From: a virus
Virus record (IMG/VR): IMGVR_UViG_3300049218_000313
Span: 62,001 to 126,000 of that record
Reading direction: 5' to 3' (one strand)
DNA: 64,000 nt
Notes under the pieces: model-generated
Told to the model about the DNA's origin: nothing
The model's database searches: none
The model's input: only the letters and a program-made list of their open reading frames with translations
Shown: positions 49,095-57,119 of the stretch, piece after piece
Position numbering within the stretch: the stretch's first letter is position 1
Layout of the letters: every line of letters starts with the position of its first letter
Position numbers and translations under genes: made by a program

Positions 49095-49395
49095 CTTCCT
49101 TCTTCCTCTCCTTGAGCTCCTCGACCATGTTTAGGTAGCGGGCGACGGTGAGATCGTCGAACCGCGACATCTCCGACTCAGCCATCTCCACCTTGTCCGT
49201 GCTGCGGCCGTACCGCACGTTTACGAGTGAGGCCATGCCGCGCCGGTCGAGAAACGCGATGATGTTCTGCAGATGGGACGTCGTCATCTCCTCGATGAGC
49301 GTGCGCCGCTTGTCCTTGGACACCCAGAAGTACTCTTCCCCGTCGTACTCTTCGCCGGGGTCCTGGTCGTTGAGAATCTCAGCCATCTCTCCCAT
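49042..49395 (-). CDS. Charged helical protein, 117 aa
   Basis: Start at 49395 (MGEMAEILNDQDPGEEYDGE) in a TGATG overlap. Acidic head, then helical Lys/Glu-rich sequence (ARYLNMVEELKERKKEDEER). Probably coiled coil. Function unknown. Confidence 0.65.
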   Translation of the reverse strand: MGEMAEILNDQDPGEEYDGEEYFWVSKDKRRTLIEEMTTSHLQNIIAFLDRRGMASLVNVRYGRSTDKVEMAESEMSRFDDLTVARYLNMVEELKERKKEDEERKKHNAAGSKATGS

Positions 49396-49841
49396 CAGCT
49401 TTTCCCCAAAACGGGGCCTCCTGGCAGCAGCAGTCCGCGCAGCTGTTCGATGCGTTCGAACAGCTTCTCCATGAGGACCATGGTGGTCATCCCCTCGCCG
49501 CTCAGGGGCGACAGGTGGTCGTAGAGCTCCTCGAGCAGGCGACACCCGAACTCCAAGTCGCTCGCGTACGGCGGGAAGTTACCGGGCGAGTAGAGGTTGA
49601 GCGTCTTGCGCAGCTCGTCGTAGCTGTCGGTGAAGACACCGGTCTCTCCCTCCTTCACCGCCTTCCACGCTGCGTTAGCCACCCGCGATGCGATGCGGTA
49701 GCTACGCATCAAGCAGACGATGTTCTCACCGGCCTTCGCAGTTCCCTCGCGCATGATGTACGCGGCCACCTCGGCATCGGTCATCCGTTCCAGCAGCTGG
49801 ATCTCGCTATCCGGCATGTATGTCTTCCTCTTCGCGCTCAT
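49395..49841 (-). CDS. Hypothetical helical protein, 148 aa
   Basis: MSAKRKTYMPDSEIQLLERM, then helices (YRIASRVANAAWKAVKEGET; RLLEELYDHLSPLSGEGMTT). No motif recognised. First gene after the terminator at 49858-49884. Confidence 0.65.
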   Translation of the reverse strand: MSAKRKTYMPDSEIQLLERMTDAEVAAYIMREGTAKAGENIVCLMRSYRIASRVANAAWKAVKEGETGVFTDSYDELRKTLNLYSPGNFPPYASDLEFGCRLLEELYDHLSPLSGEGMTTMVLMEKLFERIEQLRGLLLPGGPVLGKS

Positions 49842-49857
49842 GAGCCTTCAAGTTCAG

Positions 49858-49884
49858 CTAAAAGAAGGGCCGCGAGCGCCCTTC
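49858..49884 (-). terminator. Rho-independent terminator
   Basis: Stem GAAGGGC/GCCCTTC (49878-49884 with 49864-49870) followed by TTTTAGC; GGCCCTTCTTTTAGC is shared with the hairpin at 3085-3116. Follows the gene ending at 49889 by 4 bases. Confidence 0.8.
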
Positions 49885-49888
49885 AGAA

Positions 49889-50422
49889 CTACCTCGTAGC
49901 AACCTCGAAACAGGACGTGTGCCACACTTCTCCGCGGCTCCACATCCCGTACCTCCCGTAGACGAGCTTCTCTGCGCAGCCCGGGCAGTACGCAGGCTCG
50001 AGCACCGTGATGAGCCGGGCATCGGAGTCAGGCGCCACCCGGCGGGTACCAGGCACCGTGGGTTGAGGCGGAGGGGCAGCGGGCTGCTCGACATCGACGT
50101 CCCAGGGCTCGGTACCAGCCGGATAGGTTGGCGGCCGCGGAGGCCGCGGCCTTTTGGCCTCCCGGACCCTTGCCTCTCTGGCACGACGGTGTGCTGCCTT
50201 CTCGACCATATCGGCCAGGAAGTCTTCGAACGACTTGGCCTTGGTCGGAGCCTCCTCTTCTTGCGACACCGTCTCGGCTTCTGGCGGAGGAGGGTCGATG
50301 AGCTCGTGCTTCTCTATGAGGCGGCACGCCTTCACGGCCATGCTGCGCGCCTCATTCACGTTCGCCGCCGGGTCGTTGACGAAGGCGATGAGCTTGAGCA
50401 CCGTGGCGCGCGGGTTCTCCAT
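49889..50422 (-). CDS. DUF2786-like protein with C-terminal zinc knuckle, 177 aa
   Basis: N-terminal VLKLIAFVNDPAANVNEARS with ACRLIEKHELI resembles the DUF2786 helical pattern (Ixxxxxxxxx NExEAxxAxxxxxxLMxxy). Pro/Arg linker in the middle; C-terminal YCPGCAEKLVYGRYGMWSRG with HTSC is a zinc knuckle. Role unknown. Confidence 0.6.
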   Translation of the reverse strand: MENPRATVLKLIAFVNDPAANVNEARSMAVKACRLIEKHELIDPPPPEAETVSQEEEAPTKAKSFEDFLADMVEKAAHRRAREARVREAKRPRPPRPPTYPAGTEPWDVDVEQPAAPPPQPTVPGTRRVAPDSDARLITVLEPAYCPGCAEKLVYGRYGMWSRGEVWHTSCFEVATR

Positions 50423-50426
50423 CGAC

Positions 50427-50963
50427 CTACTGCAGCTGGAGCTGCATCGTCTGCTTGAGGATCTCCGACAGAGCTCGCAGTGTCTCGGGGATGAGGCAGT
50501 CGCTGCCGGGCTTGTGTGTCTTTTCGTGCGCGTCCGCTTCCTTGAGGATCTCTTCGACCGCGGTCGCGAGCTCCGACGCGCTGAATCCCTGTATCAAGCT
50601 GCTGGCCTGCTTGCGCGCCTCGACCCGGAAGCCCTCGATGTCCGTGGCTTTGCCGGCGTATCTGAAGCGCGACACCAGCTCGTCGGTGCGCGGGCTCATC
50701 GCACTGGGCGCATGCTGCTGCGGCTGCGCCCCCAGGTTCTGCAAGATCTCGACGATCGGGTTCTGCTGCGACTCGCTGAGCTGGCCGAGTAGCACCACGC
50801 CGTTCTTCTCGTCGCTGAGCTGCACGGCGTAGCCCGCCGCGTGCATCTCGTTCATTGCATCCTCGATCTTCGCGGCGTAGGCCTTGATGTCCTTGGGCCG
50901 GGGGACACCGATGACGCGGTACTTCTTCTTGTGACCTGCGGGGGCGTTGTTCTTCTTGATCAT
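50427..50963 (-). CDS. Hypothetical protein, 178 aa
   Basis: Start at 50963 (MIKKNNAPAGHKKKYRVIGV). Basic head, then alpha/beta (IEDAMNEMHAAGYAVQLSDE) and a helical Gln-rich end. Seven bases separate it from the 114-residue gene. Function unknown. Confidence 0.65.
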   Translation of the reverse strand: MIKKNNAPAGHKKKYRVIGVPRPKDIKAYAAKIEDAMNEMHAAGYAVQLSDEKNGVVLLGQLSESQQNPIVEILQNLGAQPQQHAPSAMSPRTDELVSRFRYAGKATDIEGFRVEARKQASSLIQGFSASELATAVEEILKEADAHEKTHKPGSDCLIPETLRALSEILKQTMQLQLQ

Positions 50964-50970
50964 GGTGCTC

Positions 50971-51315
50971 TCACTGGGGCGACTGCCCGTCCTGGGGTGG
51001 GAACCTAAAGTACTTCTTCGCAGCGGCAACGGACATGGGCTTGTTCGCCCACCGCCAGACGCGTTCGTAGGCGCTGTTGGCTGGGTCACTGAGCATGTGC
51101 GCGTCGAGCGTGATGCTCGCACCGCGCACATCCATGGGTCCCATGATGATGCTGTAGATGAAGAGCAGGCCGTCCCTACAGGGAGCTGCGAAGGGCGGCG
51201 GTTCGGGGGTGAAGCGCCCGCCGCATCTTTCGGCGGCCGACTCGAAGAAGGTGCTGTCGATGTCGAGGAACTCGGCGTCGAGCCCCATGACGCGAACGTG
51301 GACCACAGTACTCAT
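50971..51315 (-). CDS. Hypothetical protein, 114 aa
   Basis: MSTVVHVRVMGLDAEFLDID start at 51315. Beta-rich, with FIYSIIMGPMDVRGASITLD. 23 bases downstream of an ATAAG element, so a first gene of a unit leading leftward to the terminator at 49858. No family. Confidence 0.7.
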   Translation of the reverse strand: MSTVVHVRVMGLDAEFLDIDSTFFESAAERCGGRFTPEPPPFAAPCRDGLLFIYSIIMGPMDVRGASITLDAHMLSDPANSAYERVWRWANKPMSVAAAKKYFRFPPQDGQSPQ

Positions 51316-51337
51316 GGGAAGGGTCTCCCTCGTACTT

Positions 51338-51346
51338 CTTATCCCA
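51338..51346 (-). promoter_or_regulatory. GGGATAAG promoter-like element
   Basis: Minus-strand GGTGGGATAAGAAG, 23 bases before the 51315 start, in a 45-base gap after the HTH gene. Confidence 0.5.
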
Positions 51347-51360
51347 CCCACGCGCGGATT

Positions 51361-52074
51361 CTAGTAGCTTGGATCTTCGCTGTCGCTATCGCTGTACTCG
51401 ACCAGCACCCCGGGTGTCGAGTAGACGTCGTCGCCAGCGTTGGCCGCGAACACGTCCCGTCGCCGGTACTCAGCAGGGCGACCCACGCTCATCACGTTGC
51501 GCGGCGTGAGCTTCTTGATGTGCCTACGCACGGTATCCGGGTCGAGGTCGAGACCCTCGCAGATGGCGACGAAGCTGGTGATGTACTTGCCGCCGCGCAT
51601 ACGCTGCTGCCAGTCGCTGGAACCAGGCACCTCAAGGAACAACCAGCGGTAGGCCTGGTCAGCCAGGACCTTCTGCACCATCCTCCGGCTGCCTTTATAT
51701 AAAACCCAGTCGTAGGCAGCCCTGCGGATGATCTCGAGTAGCAGCGTCTTGCAGCCATTGATGGTCTGGAGGGCGAGCTCCTCGTCCTCGGGGTCGCTCA
51801 CTTCAAAGCGCAGGTCCTCCTCCGGGTCCCAGGCCGAAGGGGGCTCCGGCGCAGGCGGAGGGGGCGCGGGGATGCGCAGCACGAGCAGCTTGCCCATCTT
51901 CGCGGGGGGCTGGCTTGGCTGCTTCTTGGGCAGCAGCTTCTCGGCACGAGACAGGGCACCGCGCGCCTCCGCTACGAGCCTGGCAGGGGGTGCGGGGGGC
52001 GCCGGCGGGTTCGGTACCACAACGGGCGCACGCGCGATTCGGCACAAGGCCAGGTGGATGACGGGTGCCAGCAT
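51361..52074 (-). CDS. HTH-containing protein, 237 aa
   Basis: ATG at 52074 in a TGATG overlap. Pro/Ala-rich N-terminal third, acidic middle, then helical region (RRAAYDWVLYKGSRRMVQKV) and EGLDLDPDTVRRHIKKLTPR with a following RPAEYRRRD, a helix-turn-helix like shape. Possibly a phage regulator or small DNA-binding subunit. Acidic tail. Confidence 0.6.
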   Translation of the reverse strand: MLAPVIHLALCRIARAPVVVPNPPAPPAPPARLVAEARGALSRAEKLLPKKQPSQPPAKMGKLLVLRIPAPPPPAPEPPSAWDPEEDLRFEVSDPEDEELALQTINGCKTLLLEIIRRAAYDWVLYKGSRRMVQKVLADQAYRWLFLEVPGSSDWQQRMRGGKYITSFVAICEGLDLDPDTVRRHIKKLTPRNVMSVGRPAEYRRRDVFAANAGDDVYSTPGVLVEYSDSDSEDPSY

Positions 52075-52958
52075 CACGGGTTGACCGTGACCGAGAGCAC
52101 CCCGTTCGTAATCCCGGGGTCGGGTATGTGGATGATGCTCTGGTCGCAGCGCGTGATGGTGAGCGTCGCGGTGCCTGGCCCCATCGCCACCAGAACTAGG
52201 CCCGCGTTGTTGATGTTCCAGCTGAGGACGTTGGGGTCGCTCGAGAGGAAGCGAATCTGCCCACCGCCCAGGCCCAGGTCTTCCCCGTCGCTTGCGTAGA
52301 CGGTGAGGCCCACGTTCAGCTGGGTGCCCGCCGTCATGGTGTAGGGGCCCGGCGGGTCGAGCTCGACCAGGCTCACGATGGGGAAGATGAGGTCCGCCAG
52401 GTTGACGTTGGGCGCGTCGGGCACCTTGATGTGCCGCACCACATCTTCTTCTCCCTGTATGGTCACGTCGAAGTGGCCGTTGCGGATCAGATTGAGCTGC
52501 ATGTAGCCGGTGGCATCCGACCAGGCGACGACCCTCTCGGAGAGCACGGCGTTGCCGTCGAGCCACACCGGGTCGAACTTCGCGATGAAGTGAGCCTCGA
52601 CGTATGCCTGTGGGGCGCCCGTCACATCCCGGAAATAGCCGTAGGCTGTGCATAGCCTCGAGTCGAGGGGCACCGGTGGCATGAGTAGCTGGGCTGCGAC
52701 CTGGAAGGTGTTGTTGGCAGGCGCCGGTTCCACGACGATGAGCTGCGGGTTCGTGAATCCGACCTGGAACTGGTACATCCGCAGCTGGTAGGTCGTGCTG
52801 TCTGGCAGGTCGAAGCTGGCCAGGCCGTTGTTGTTGGTAGTCGCCTGCGCGATGAAGGTAGTGCCGTCCGAGGACAGCACACGCACATTCACCCCGGACA
52901 CCGGGTTCTGCTGCGGTGTGGTGTCGAGGACGTAGACGTCGACGGTTGCGATGGTCAC
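52074..52958 (-). CDS. Virion protein with Ig-like domains, 294 aa
   Basis: N-terminal repeat-like beta domain (PVSGVNVRVLSSDGTTFIAQ ... NGLASFDLPD) like carboxypeptidase-regulatory or Ig-like folds, and a C-terminal BIG2-like part (LNVGLTVYASDGEDLGLGGG ... GTATLTITRC). Such domains are common on phage surface and tail proteins and help binding to cells or sugars. ATGA overlap upstream. Confidence 0.7.
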   Translation of the reverse strand: MTIATVDVYVLDTTPQQNPVSGVNVRVLSSDGTTFIAQATTNNNGLASFDLPDSTTYQLRMYQFQVGFTNPQLIVVEPAPANNTFQVAAQLLMPPVPLDSRLCTAYGYFRDVTGAPQAYVEAHFIAKFDPVWLDGNAVLSERVVAWSDATGYMQLNLIRNGHFDVTIQGEEDVVRHIKVPDAPNVNLADLIFPIVSLVELDPPGPYTMTAGTQLNVGLTVYASDGEDLGLGGGQIRFLSSDPNVLSWNINNAGLVLVAMGPGTATLTITRCDQSIIHIPDPGITNGVLSVTVNP

Positions 52959-53974
52959 AGCGTTCTCCTCACCGCGTACGGGATGTTCGGGACAACGACC
53001 GTGAACAAATCGTTCTGGCCGTTGTCTGCCGACAGCAGGTTGATGGAGGGGACGGTGGTGTCCGTCGGCACCTGCACGTCACGCGCGAGCGGGGTGCCGC
53101 CGATCGACACCGTGACCAGGGCCCCGCGGGCCAGCAGCAGCTCGGCGTGTCCGTGCTGGTCAGTCAGCAGCCGCTGGGCGCTGCCCACGACCGCGGCGCC
53201 CTCGATGAGGGTGCCATTGAACTGGTTGTAGACCAGGACTTCCTGGTTCACGGCGGGGGCGCCCGTCACATCGACCAGACGCACGTAGCCGCGGCAGAGC
53301 GCTGTGGGGCTGAGGCCGGCGACCACTGCGCCTTGGAAGGGGTCGGAGTACTGGCTCACCGTGCGGGTGAAGCTGTTGAAGAAGCGCGCGCGGTAGTAGT
53401 ACTCCGGCGAGCCATTGGCATCGACGAAGCCATACTGTTCCTGCCCGAGGATCAGCACGATGCGCGCGTCCAGTCCGAAGGCTACGGAATTGGGTTCCTG
53501 GGTCGCCAGACCGAGAAGCGGCGCCGCGTCCCCGCCCGTGCAGCGGAGAACGACCTTGGCACCGACTTCCACGGTCTGGACGACGAGGATGTCACTGTTG
53601 ACGTACGCGGTGAGCAGGCCGTTGCTCTGCTCCTGGATCTGCGTGGCCGCTTCACCGAAGGTGAACGGGTTGTTGCCCGTGAAGGTCGTAGTGACCGGCG
53701 TCTGCTCGTTGATGAGCAACGTGAGGTCCGTGCCCTGAAGCGCCACCGGTGGACCATCCTGCGAGGAAGCGGGTGGCGCGGGTGCGCCCGGCGGCAGGAC
53801 TGCAGGGGACCAGGAGTCCCCGTGCAGCGGTTCGTACGGCCCCTCGGGCGTGCCACGGGAGCGCCAGACCTCGATGCGGTCGAAGAGCCCCTGCCAGGAG
53901 CGCCCGCTCACGAAGAAGTCGAGCTGGAAGCGCTCGCGAGTGGCCACCGTGGGGGCCGTACGAAGGATGATCAT
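52955..53974 (-). CDS. Virion protein, 339 aa, with LLGL module
   Basis: Beta-rich. Residues about 81-158 (LTLLINEQTPVTTTFTGNNP ... DAAPLLGLATQ) follow the same pattern as modules in the 1529-, 1373- and 1169-residue proteins. A C-terminal FN3/Ig-like area (YVRLVDVTGAPAVNQEVLVY) resembles the neighbour's domain. Likely a neck, tail or fibre component. Confidence 0.7.
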   Translation of the reverse strand: MIILRTAPTVATRERFQLDFFVSGRSWQGLFDRIEVWRSRGTPEGPYEPLHGDSWSPAVLPPGAPAPPASSQDGPPVALQGTDLTLLINEQTPVTTTFTGNNPFTFGEAATQIQEQSNGLLTAYVNSDILVVQTVEVGAKVVLRCTGGDAAPLLGLATQEPNSVAFGLDARIVLILGQEQYGFVDANGSPEYYYRARFFNSFTRTVSQYSDPFQGAVVAGLSPTALCRGYVRLVDVTGAPAVNQEVLVYNQFNGTLIEGAAVVGSAQRLLTDQHGHAELLLARGALVTVSIGGTPLARDVQVPTDTTVPSINLLSADNGQNDLFTVVVPNIPYAVRRTL

Positions 53975-53976
53975 CG

Positions 53977-54306
53977 TCAGTTCTCGGGTTCTGCGAAGAC
54001 CTGCGCAGGAGCTGGCGGGGCTACCGCAGTGGCGGGCACCTGCTGGGCGGGGCGGTTGATGGTGCCGTCCGCCTTGACGCTCGTGCGGTTGATGTCGACC
54101 CCGTACTTCGCGGACAGGGCCTGGCGCTCCTTCTCCATGTCCGCCTGCAGCGCCTTCATCTGCTCGACGATCACAGCCTTCTGGATGTCGAGCCCCTTCA
54201 CCTGCAGCTCGAGGTTGACGAGCTTGAGGTAGATGACCTCGATGCGGAGGCGCTCTGCCTCCTCGAGCTGTGCGCCGAGCGCGGTGGCCTTCTCTTGTTC
54301 TGTCAT
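53977..54306 (-). CDS. Coiled-coil protein, 109 aa
   Basis: ATG at 54306 (MTEQEKATALGAQLEEAERL) chosen over 54321 for its GGAG site. First two-thirds are a regular coiled coil (IYLKLVNLELQVKGLDIQKA), then a Pro/Ala tail. Probably oligomeric virion accessory. Confidence 0.65.
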   Translation of the reverse strand: MTEQEKATALGAQLEEAERLRIEVIYLKLVNLELQVKGLDIQKAVIVEQMKALQADMEKERQALSAKYGVDINRTSVKADGTINRPAQQVPATAVAPPAPAQVFAEPEN

Positions 54307-54317
54307 GAGCACTCCGT

Positions 54318-54533
54318 TCATCCTGTCAGGAAGTCGTTGATAGAGGAAACCACGAGGTCGGAAGCGGCGTCGACGCCCGTCTGAGCGAGGCGGTTCGAGC
54401 CGCTCCGGCCTTGCAGGATTGCCTGCAGTGTGGCGACCTGGTTGTTGAGCGTGTTCGTGCGACTGGTGGCCCAGGCCTTGGTGGCCGCGACCAGTGCGTT
54501 CAGTCGGGCGTTGCGAGCCGTAGTGTCCGCCAT
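54318..54533 (-). CDS. Small helical protein, 71 aa, start codon in hairpin
   Basis: MADTTARNARLNALVAATKA start at 54533. Helical Ala/Gln-rich. The ATG lies within CCGCC-ACAT-GGCGG, which could hide the start in a stem-loop. Weak ribosome site upstream. Function unknown. Confidence 0.6.
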   Translation of the reverse strand: MADTTARNARLNALVAATKAWATSRTNTLNNQVATLQAILQGRSGSNRLAQTGVDAASDLVVSSINDFLTG

Positions 54534-54555
54534 GTGGCGGATTGTACCTGCACTT

Positions 54556-55698
54556 CTAGGTGGCGACCAGAGCCGCCGCAAGTAGCTTGCCGGCCTCACG
54601 CTGCAGCTCGAGCCGACGGTCCGTATCGTCGGCCTTGGAGGCGAGCGCCGACAGCGCGCTCGAAGCCCAGTACCGATTGGGGGTGGGAGCGCCGTCCGGG
54701 GCGTAGGAGATGGGGGGCAGGTCGATGATGCTTTCCCCCTTCTTGTCGAGCACCTGCTGCAGCCAGTCCAGGTCCCCCTTACCGACCACATCCCGCAAGC
54801 GGGAGCGCAGCTGGGCCCAGGGGATGGCCTCCTCGTGCGCAGCGCGAATGGCCGTGAGAAGCCGGCCCACGGTCTTCTCGGCGAGGTACTCCTTCACGTG
54901 GTCGCGCACAGCCCCCTGCTGGGCCTCGACCTCCTTGCGCGCCGTGGCATCGGACATCTCGATGTCGGACTCTTCGATGACGGAGCCGATGTGGGCACGG
55001 CTCAAGCCCTCATCGAGGACCGCGGCCGTGCCGGTAGTCACGCGCCACACCGTCTGCAGTACCTTCAGCTTGCCCGAGCCGAAGTCGCTGTTGCTCCACT
55101 CCACCCCAGTGCAGATGTACTCCCCGGGGAAGGCTTCGAAGACCGTCGGCAGCAGGCACTTCAGGGCGTTGCGCACCGGGGAGCTCGAGGCCTCGACGGG
55201 CCTAGCCCCCTCGATGACGCACTGGTCGATGAACGCCCTGAGCAGAGGAGCGCTCGCCAGATGGCGGTTGAAACGGCGGGAGAGAAACCCCCGCAGCTCG
55301 TTGCCCACGATGCGGTGGAGGAAGCGGGTGGGTTCACCGCCGCGCTCCACCCAGTCCGGGGACGAGAAGAGGGACTCGAGGTTGTAGGCCAGGAGGTCCT
55401 TCTTCCAGCTGTCCTTTCCGGCAAGCAGCAGGTCCACGTAGGACATGGGCAGCTTCACCTTGGAGCAGAGCTGGTTGAGCGCGTGCCGGTGGATAGAACA
55501 AACCAGCTCACCGGCGTAGCGAATCTTCACCCCCGTGCTGTCGACGGGGAAGTCCATCGACTTGGGGGGCACCAGCTTGTCGACGATTACGGTCTTGGCC
55601 ACGGTGTCGAGCAGCATCTGCTCCTGCTGCGCGCCGAGCGAGAACCGCCGCTCCATGCGATCGACAGCCTCGTTGTAGCGTTCCTTCGCGTCCTTCAT
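54556..55698 (-). CDS. DUF932-like protein, 380 aa
   Basis: Start at 55698 (MKDAKERYNEAVDRMERRFS). Contains IRYAGELVCSIHRHALNQLC and SYVDLLLAGKDSWKKDLLAY, then RGFLSRRFNRHLASAPLLRA: the order expected of DUF932-type phage/plasmid proteins, in which a fixed RGxLS-x-RY region is conserved. Their function is not known but they often lie near replication or regulatory genes. C-terminal helical extension. Confidence 0.6.
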   Translation of the reverse strand: MKDAKERYNEAVDRMERRFSLGAQQEQMLLDTVAKTVIVDKLVPPKSMDFPVDSTGVKIRYAGELVCSIHRHALNQLCSKVKLPMSYVDLLLAGKDSWKKDLLAYNLESLFSSPDWVERGGEPTRFLHRIVGNELRGFLSRRFNRHLASAPLLRAFIDQCVIEGARPVEASSSPVRNALKCLLPTVFEAFPGEYICTGVEWSNSDFGSGKLKVLQTVWRVTTGTAAVLDEGLSRAHIGSVIEESDIEMSDATARKEVEAQQGAVRDHVKEYLAEKTVGRLLTAIRAAHEEAIPWAQLRSRLRDVVGKGDLDWLQQVLDKKGESIIDLPPISYAPDGAPTPNRYWASSALSALASKADDTDRRLELQREAGKLLAAALVAT

Positions 55699-55714
55699 CC
55701 GTTGTTCCTCCCTA

Positions 55715-56134
55715 CTAGGGGTGCAGCTGTTTCGACTGGAACCGACCGGCGCCGTTGGGCCTACTGTTGAGCGCAGTAGCCTTGCATGCGGCATCGACCT
55801 GACTCATGGGCTTGAACGGATGCCAGCGACCCTTCCAGGTGTCGAAGACACCGTACTGCTTTTCCTGTTCCGGCATCGGTAGCGTGCGCCTGTAGCGCTT
55901 CGCGATATCGCCGCCGTCGCAGATGGACAGGACAAGCAACTGCTTGAAGGCACAGGCGTCTTCCTCGTGGGCGAAGAACGCGATGTAGCCGTCGTTGCCG
56001 TCGGAGACGGCCCACCAGCCCTCGGGCCAGACCGCCTGTGTGTCAGGCTCCGCCCCGTCGCGGTCCATCGGGCTGTCGATGGCGATCTCGTCAACGACCT
56101 CGGAGTAGTCCTTAGTCCTTGTCTTCTTCGGCAT
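55715..56134 (-). CDS. Hypothetical protein, 139 aa
   Basis: MPKKTRTKDYSEVVDEIAID start at 56134, overlapping the sigma-like gene by 23 bases. Acidic start, then aromatic-rich WAVSDGNDGYIAFFAHEEDA and RRTLPMPEQEKQYGVFDTWK. Unknown function. Confidence 0.65.
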   Translation of the reverse strand: MPKKTRTKDYSEVVDEIAIDSPMDRDGAEPDTQAVWPEGWWAVSDGNDGYIAFFAHEEDACAFKQLLVLSICDGGDIAKRYRRTLPMPEQEKQYGVFDTWKGRWHPFKPMSQVDAACKATALNSRPNGAGRFQSKQLHP

Positions 56135-56921
56135 TGAGGCCCATGTGCTTCTTGAGGGTGTCGCCCACGATGGTCTTCCACCGGGCGGAGTTCTGCTCGG
56201 TCGTACCCAGCTTCTTCGCAAGCTCACCGTTGTGGGTGATCTTCGGGTAACCGTTGGTGCCGAACACGTAGTTGAAGGTCGCGTGCAGGTGCGGCTTGTT
56301 CGGGAAGATCTCGGGCAGGATGTTCTGTGCCACCGCGATCTGCTGCTCCTCGAACTGCCGCCCAGTATGCTCGCCGCCGGAATAGTCGTAGTTCTCTCCG
56401 CCGGAGCGGCTCATGGGAACGTCGCGCTTGACCGCCTTGAGGACAGTGCTGATGCGCTTGGGGGTCTCGCCGAGGTGCTCGGACAGCTCGTTGACGGTGG
56501 GCTCTCTGCCGAGTTGTTCTCCGAGCTCCGACTGCGCGCGCTGCAGGGCGCCGATGAGCCCACTCTGTCCCTCGGGGATGTAGGCCACGTTCTGGTAGCG
56601 GTTGTTGTACCGCATGGCCTTCCGCAGGCGGTTCTCCACGTGGGTGTTGATGGCAGCCCCGCGATTCGGGTCATACACCTCGAGGGCATTGATGAGGTGC
56701 TTCTGCAGCTCCGCCTTGAACGCGCTCTCGGGCACGGTCTTGGCGCGGAACTGGCGCGCCTTCTGCGCTAGCACAGGCTCGTAGAGCTTGAGCAGCGGCT
56801 TGAGGTGTTCGGGCTTCTTGCCGTTGTCCATCCAGCGCTGCCAGAGATCGAGCTCGTTCTTCTTGCGCTTGGCCTTCTCGGCTTCCTTGGACTGCTTGTA
56901 GTCCTCGAGCGGGTCGGACAT
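56112..56921 (-). CDS. Sigma-70-like transcription factor
   Basis: 269 residues. Region 2-like core: YEPVLAQKARQFRAKTVPES, LINALEVYDPNRGAAINTHV and NRLRKAMRYNNRYQNVAYIP; then a region 3-like helix set: ALQRAQSELGEQLGREPTVN, ELSEHLGETPKRISTVLKAV, with the LGREPTxxELSEHLG pattern typical of sigma factors. C-terminal part (ELAKKLGTTEQNSARWKTIV) may be a region-4-like HTH. Such a factor could recruit host RNA polymerase to the GGNATAAG sites. It is a separate gene, not a fusion. Confidence 0.8.
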   Translation of the reverse strand: MSDPLEDYKQSKEAEKAKRKKNELDLWQRWMDNGKKPEHLKPLLKLYEPVLAQKARQFRAKTVPESAFKAELQKHLINALEVYDPNRGAAINTHVENRLRKAMRYNNRYQNVAYIPEGQSGLIGALQRAQSELGEQLGREPTVNELSEHLGETPKRISTVLKAVKRDVPMSRSGGENYDYSGGEHTGRQFEEQQIAVAQNILPEIFPNKPHLHATFNYVFGTNGYPKITHNGELAKKLGTTEQNSARWKTIVGDTLKKHMGLNAEEDKD

Positions 56922-56930
56922 AGATCACTC

Positions 56931-57119
56931 TCACGTATGGGGGTAGTAGCTGATGGTCTCGAACGCAGCCCACGCAACGACACGGCTGTAAGCCATGCGT
57001 CTCTCGGTGTCCTCGATGAGCTCACGTGCGTCGGCCCCCCGTGCGTAGCGACAGAAGGCCTCGATGCGCGGGTCTGCAGGCGCAGCGACGAGAAGCCGAC
57101 TACCGGTGCCCGACCACAC
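56931..57119 (-). CDS. Small hypothetical protein, 62 aa (GTG start)
   Basis: GTG at 57119, overlapping the upstream gene by 20 bases. Begins VWSGTGSRLLVAAPADPRIE; helical FCRYARGADARELIEDTERR. Nothing recognised. Confidence 0.55.
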   Translation of the reverse strand: MWSGTGSRLLVAAPADPRIEAFCRYARGADARELIEDTERRMAYSRVVAWAAFETISYYPHT

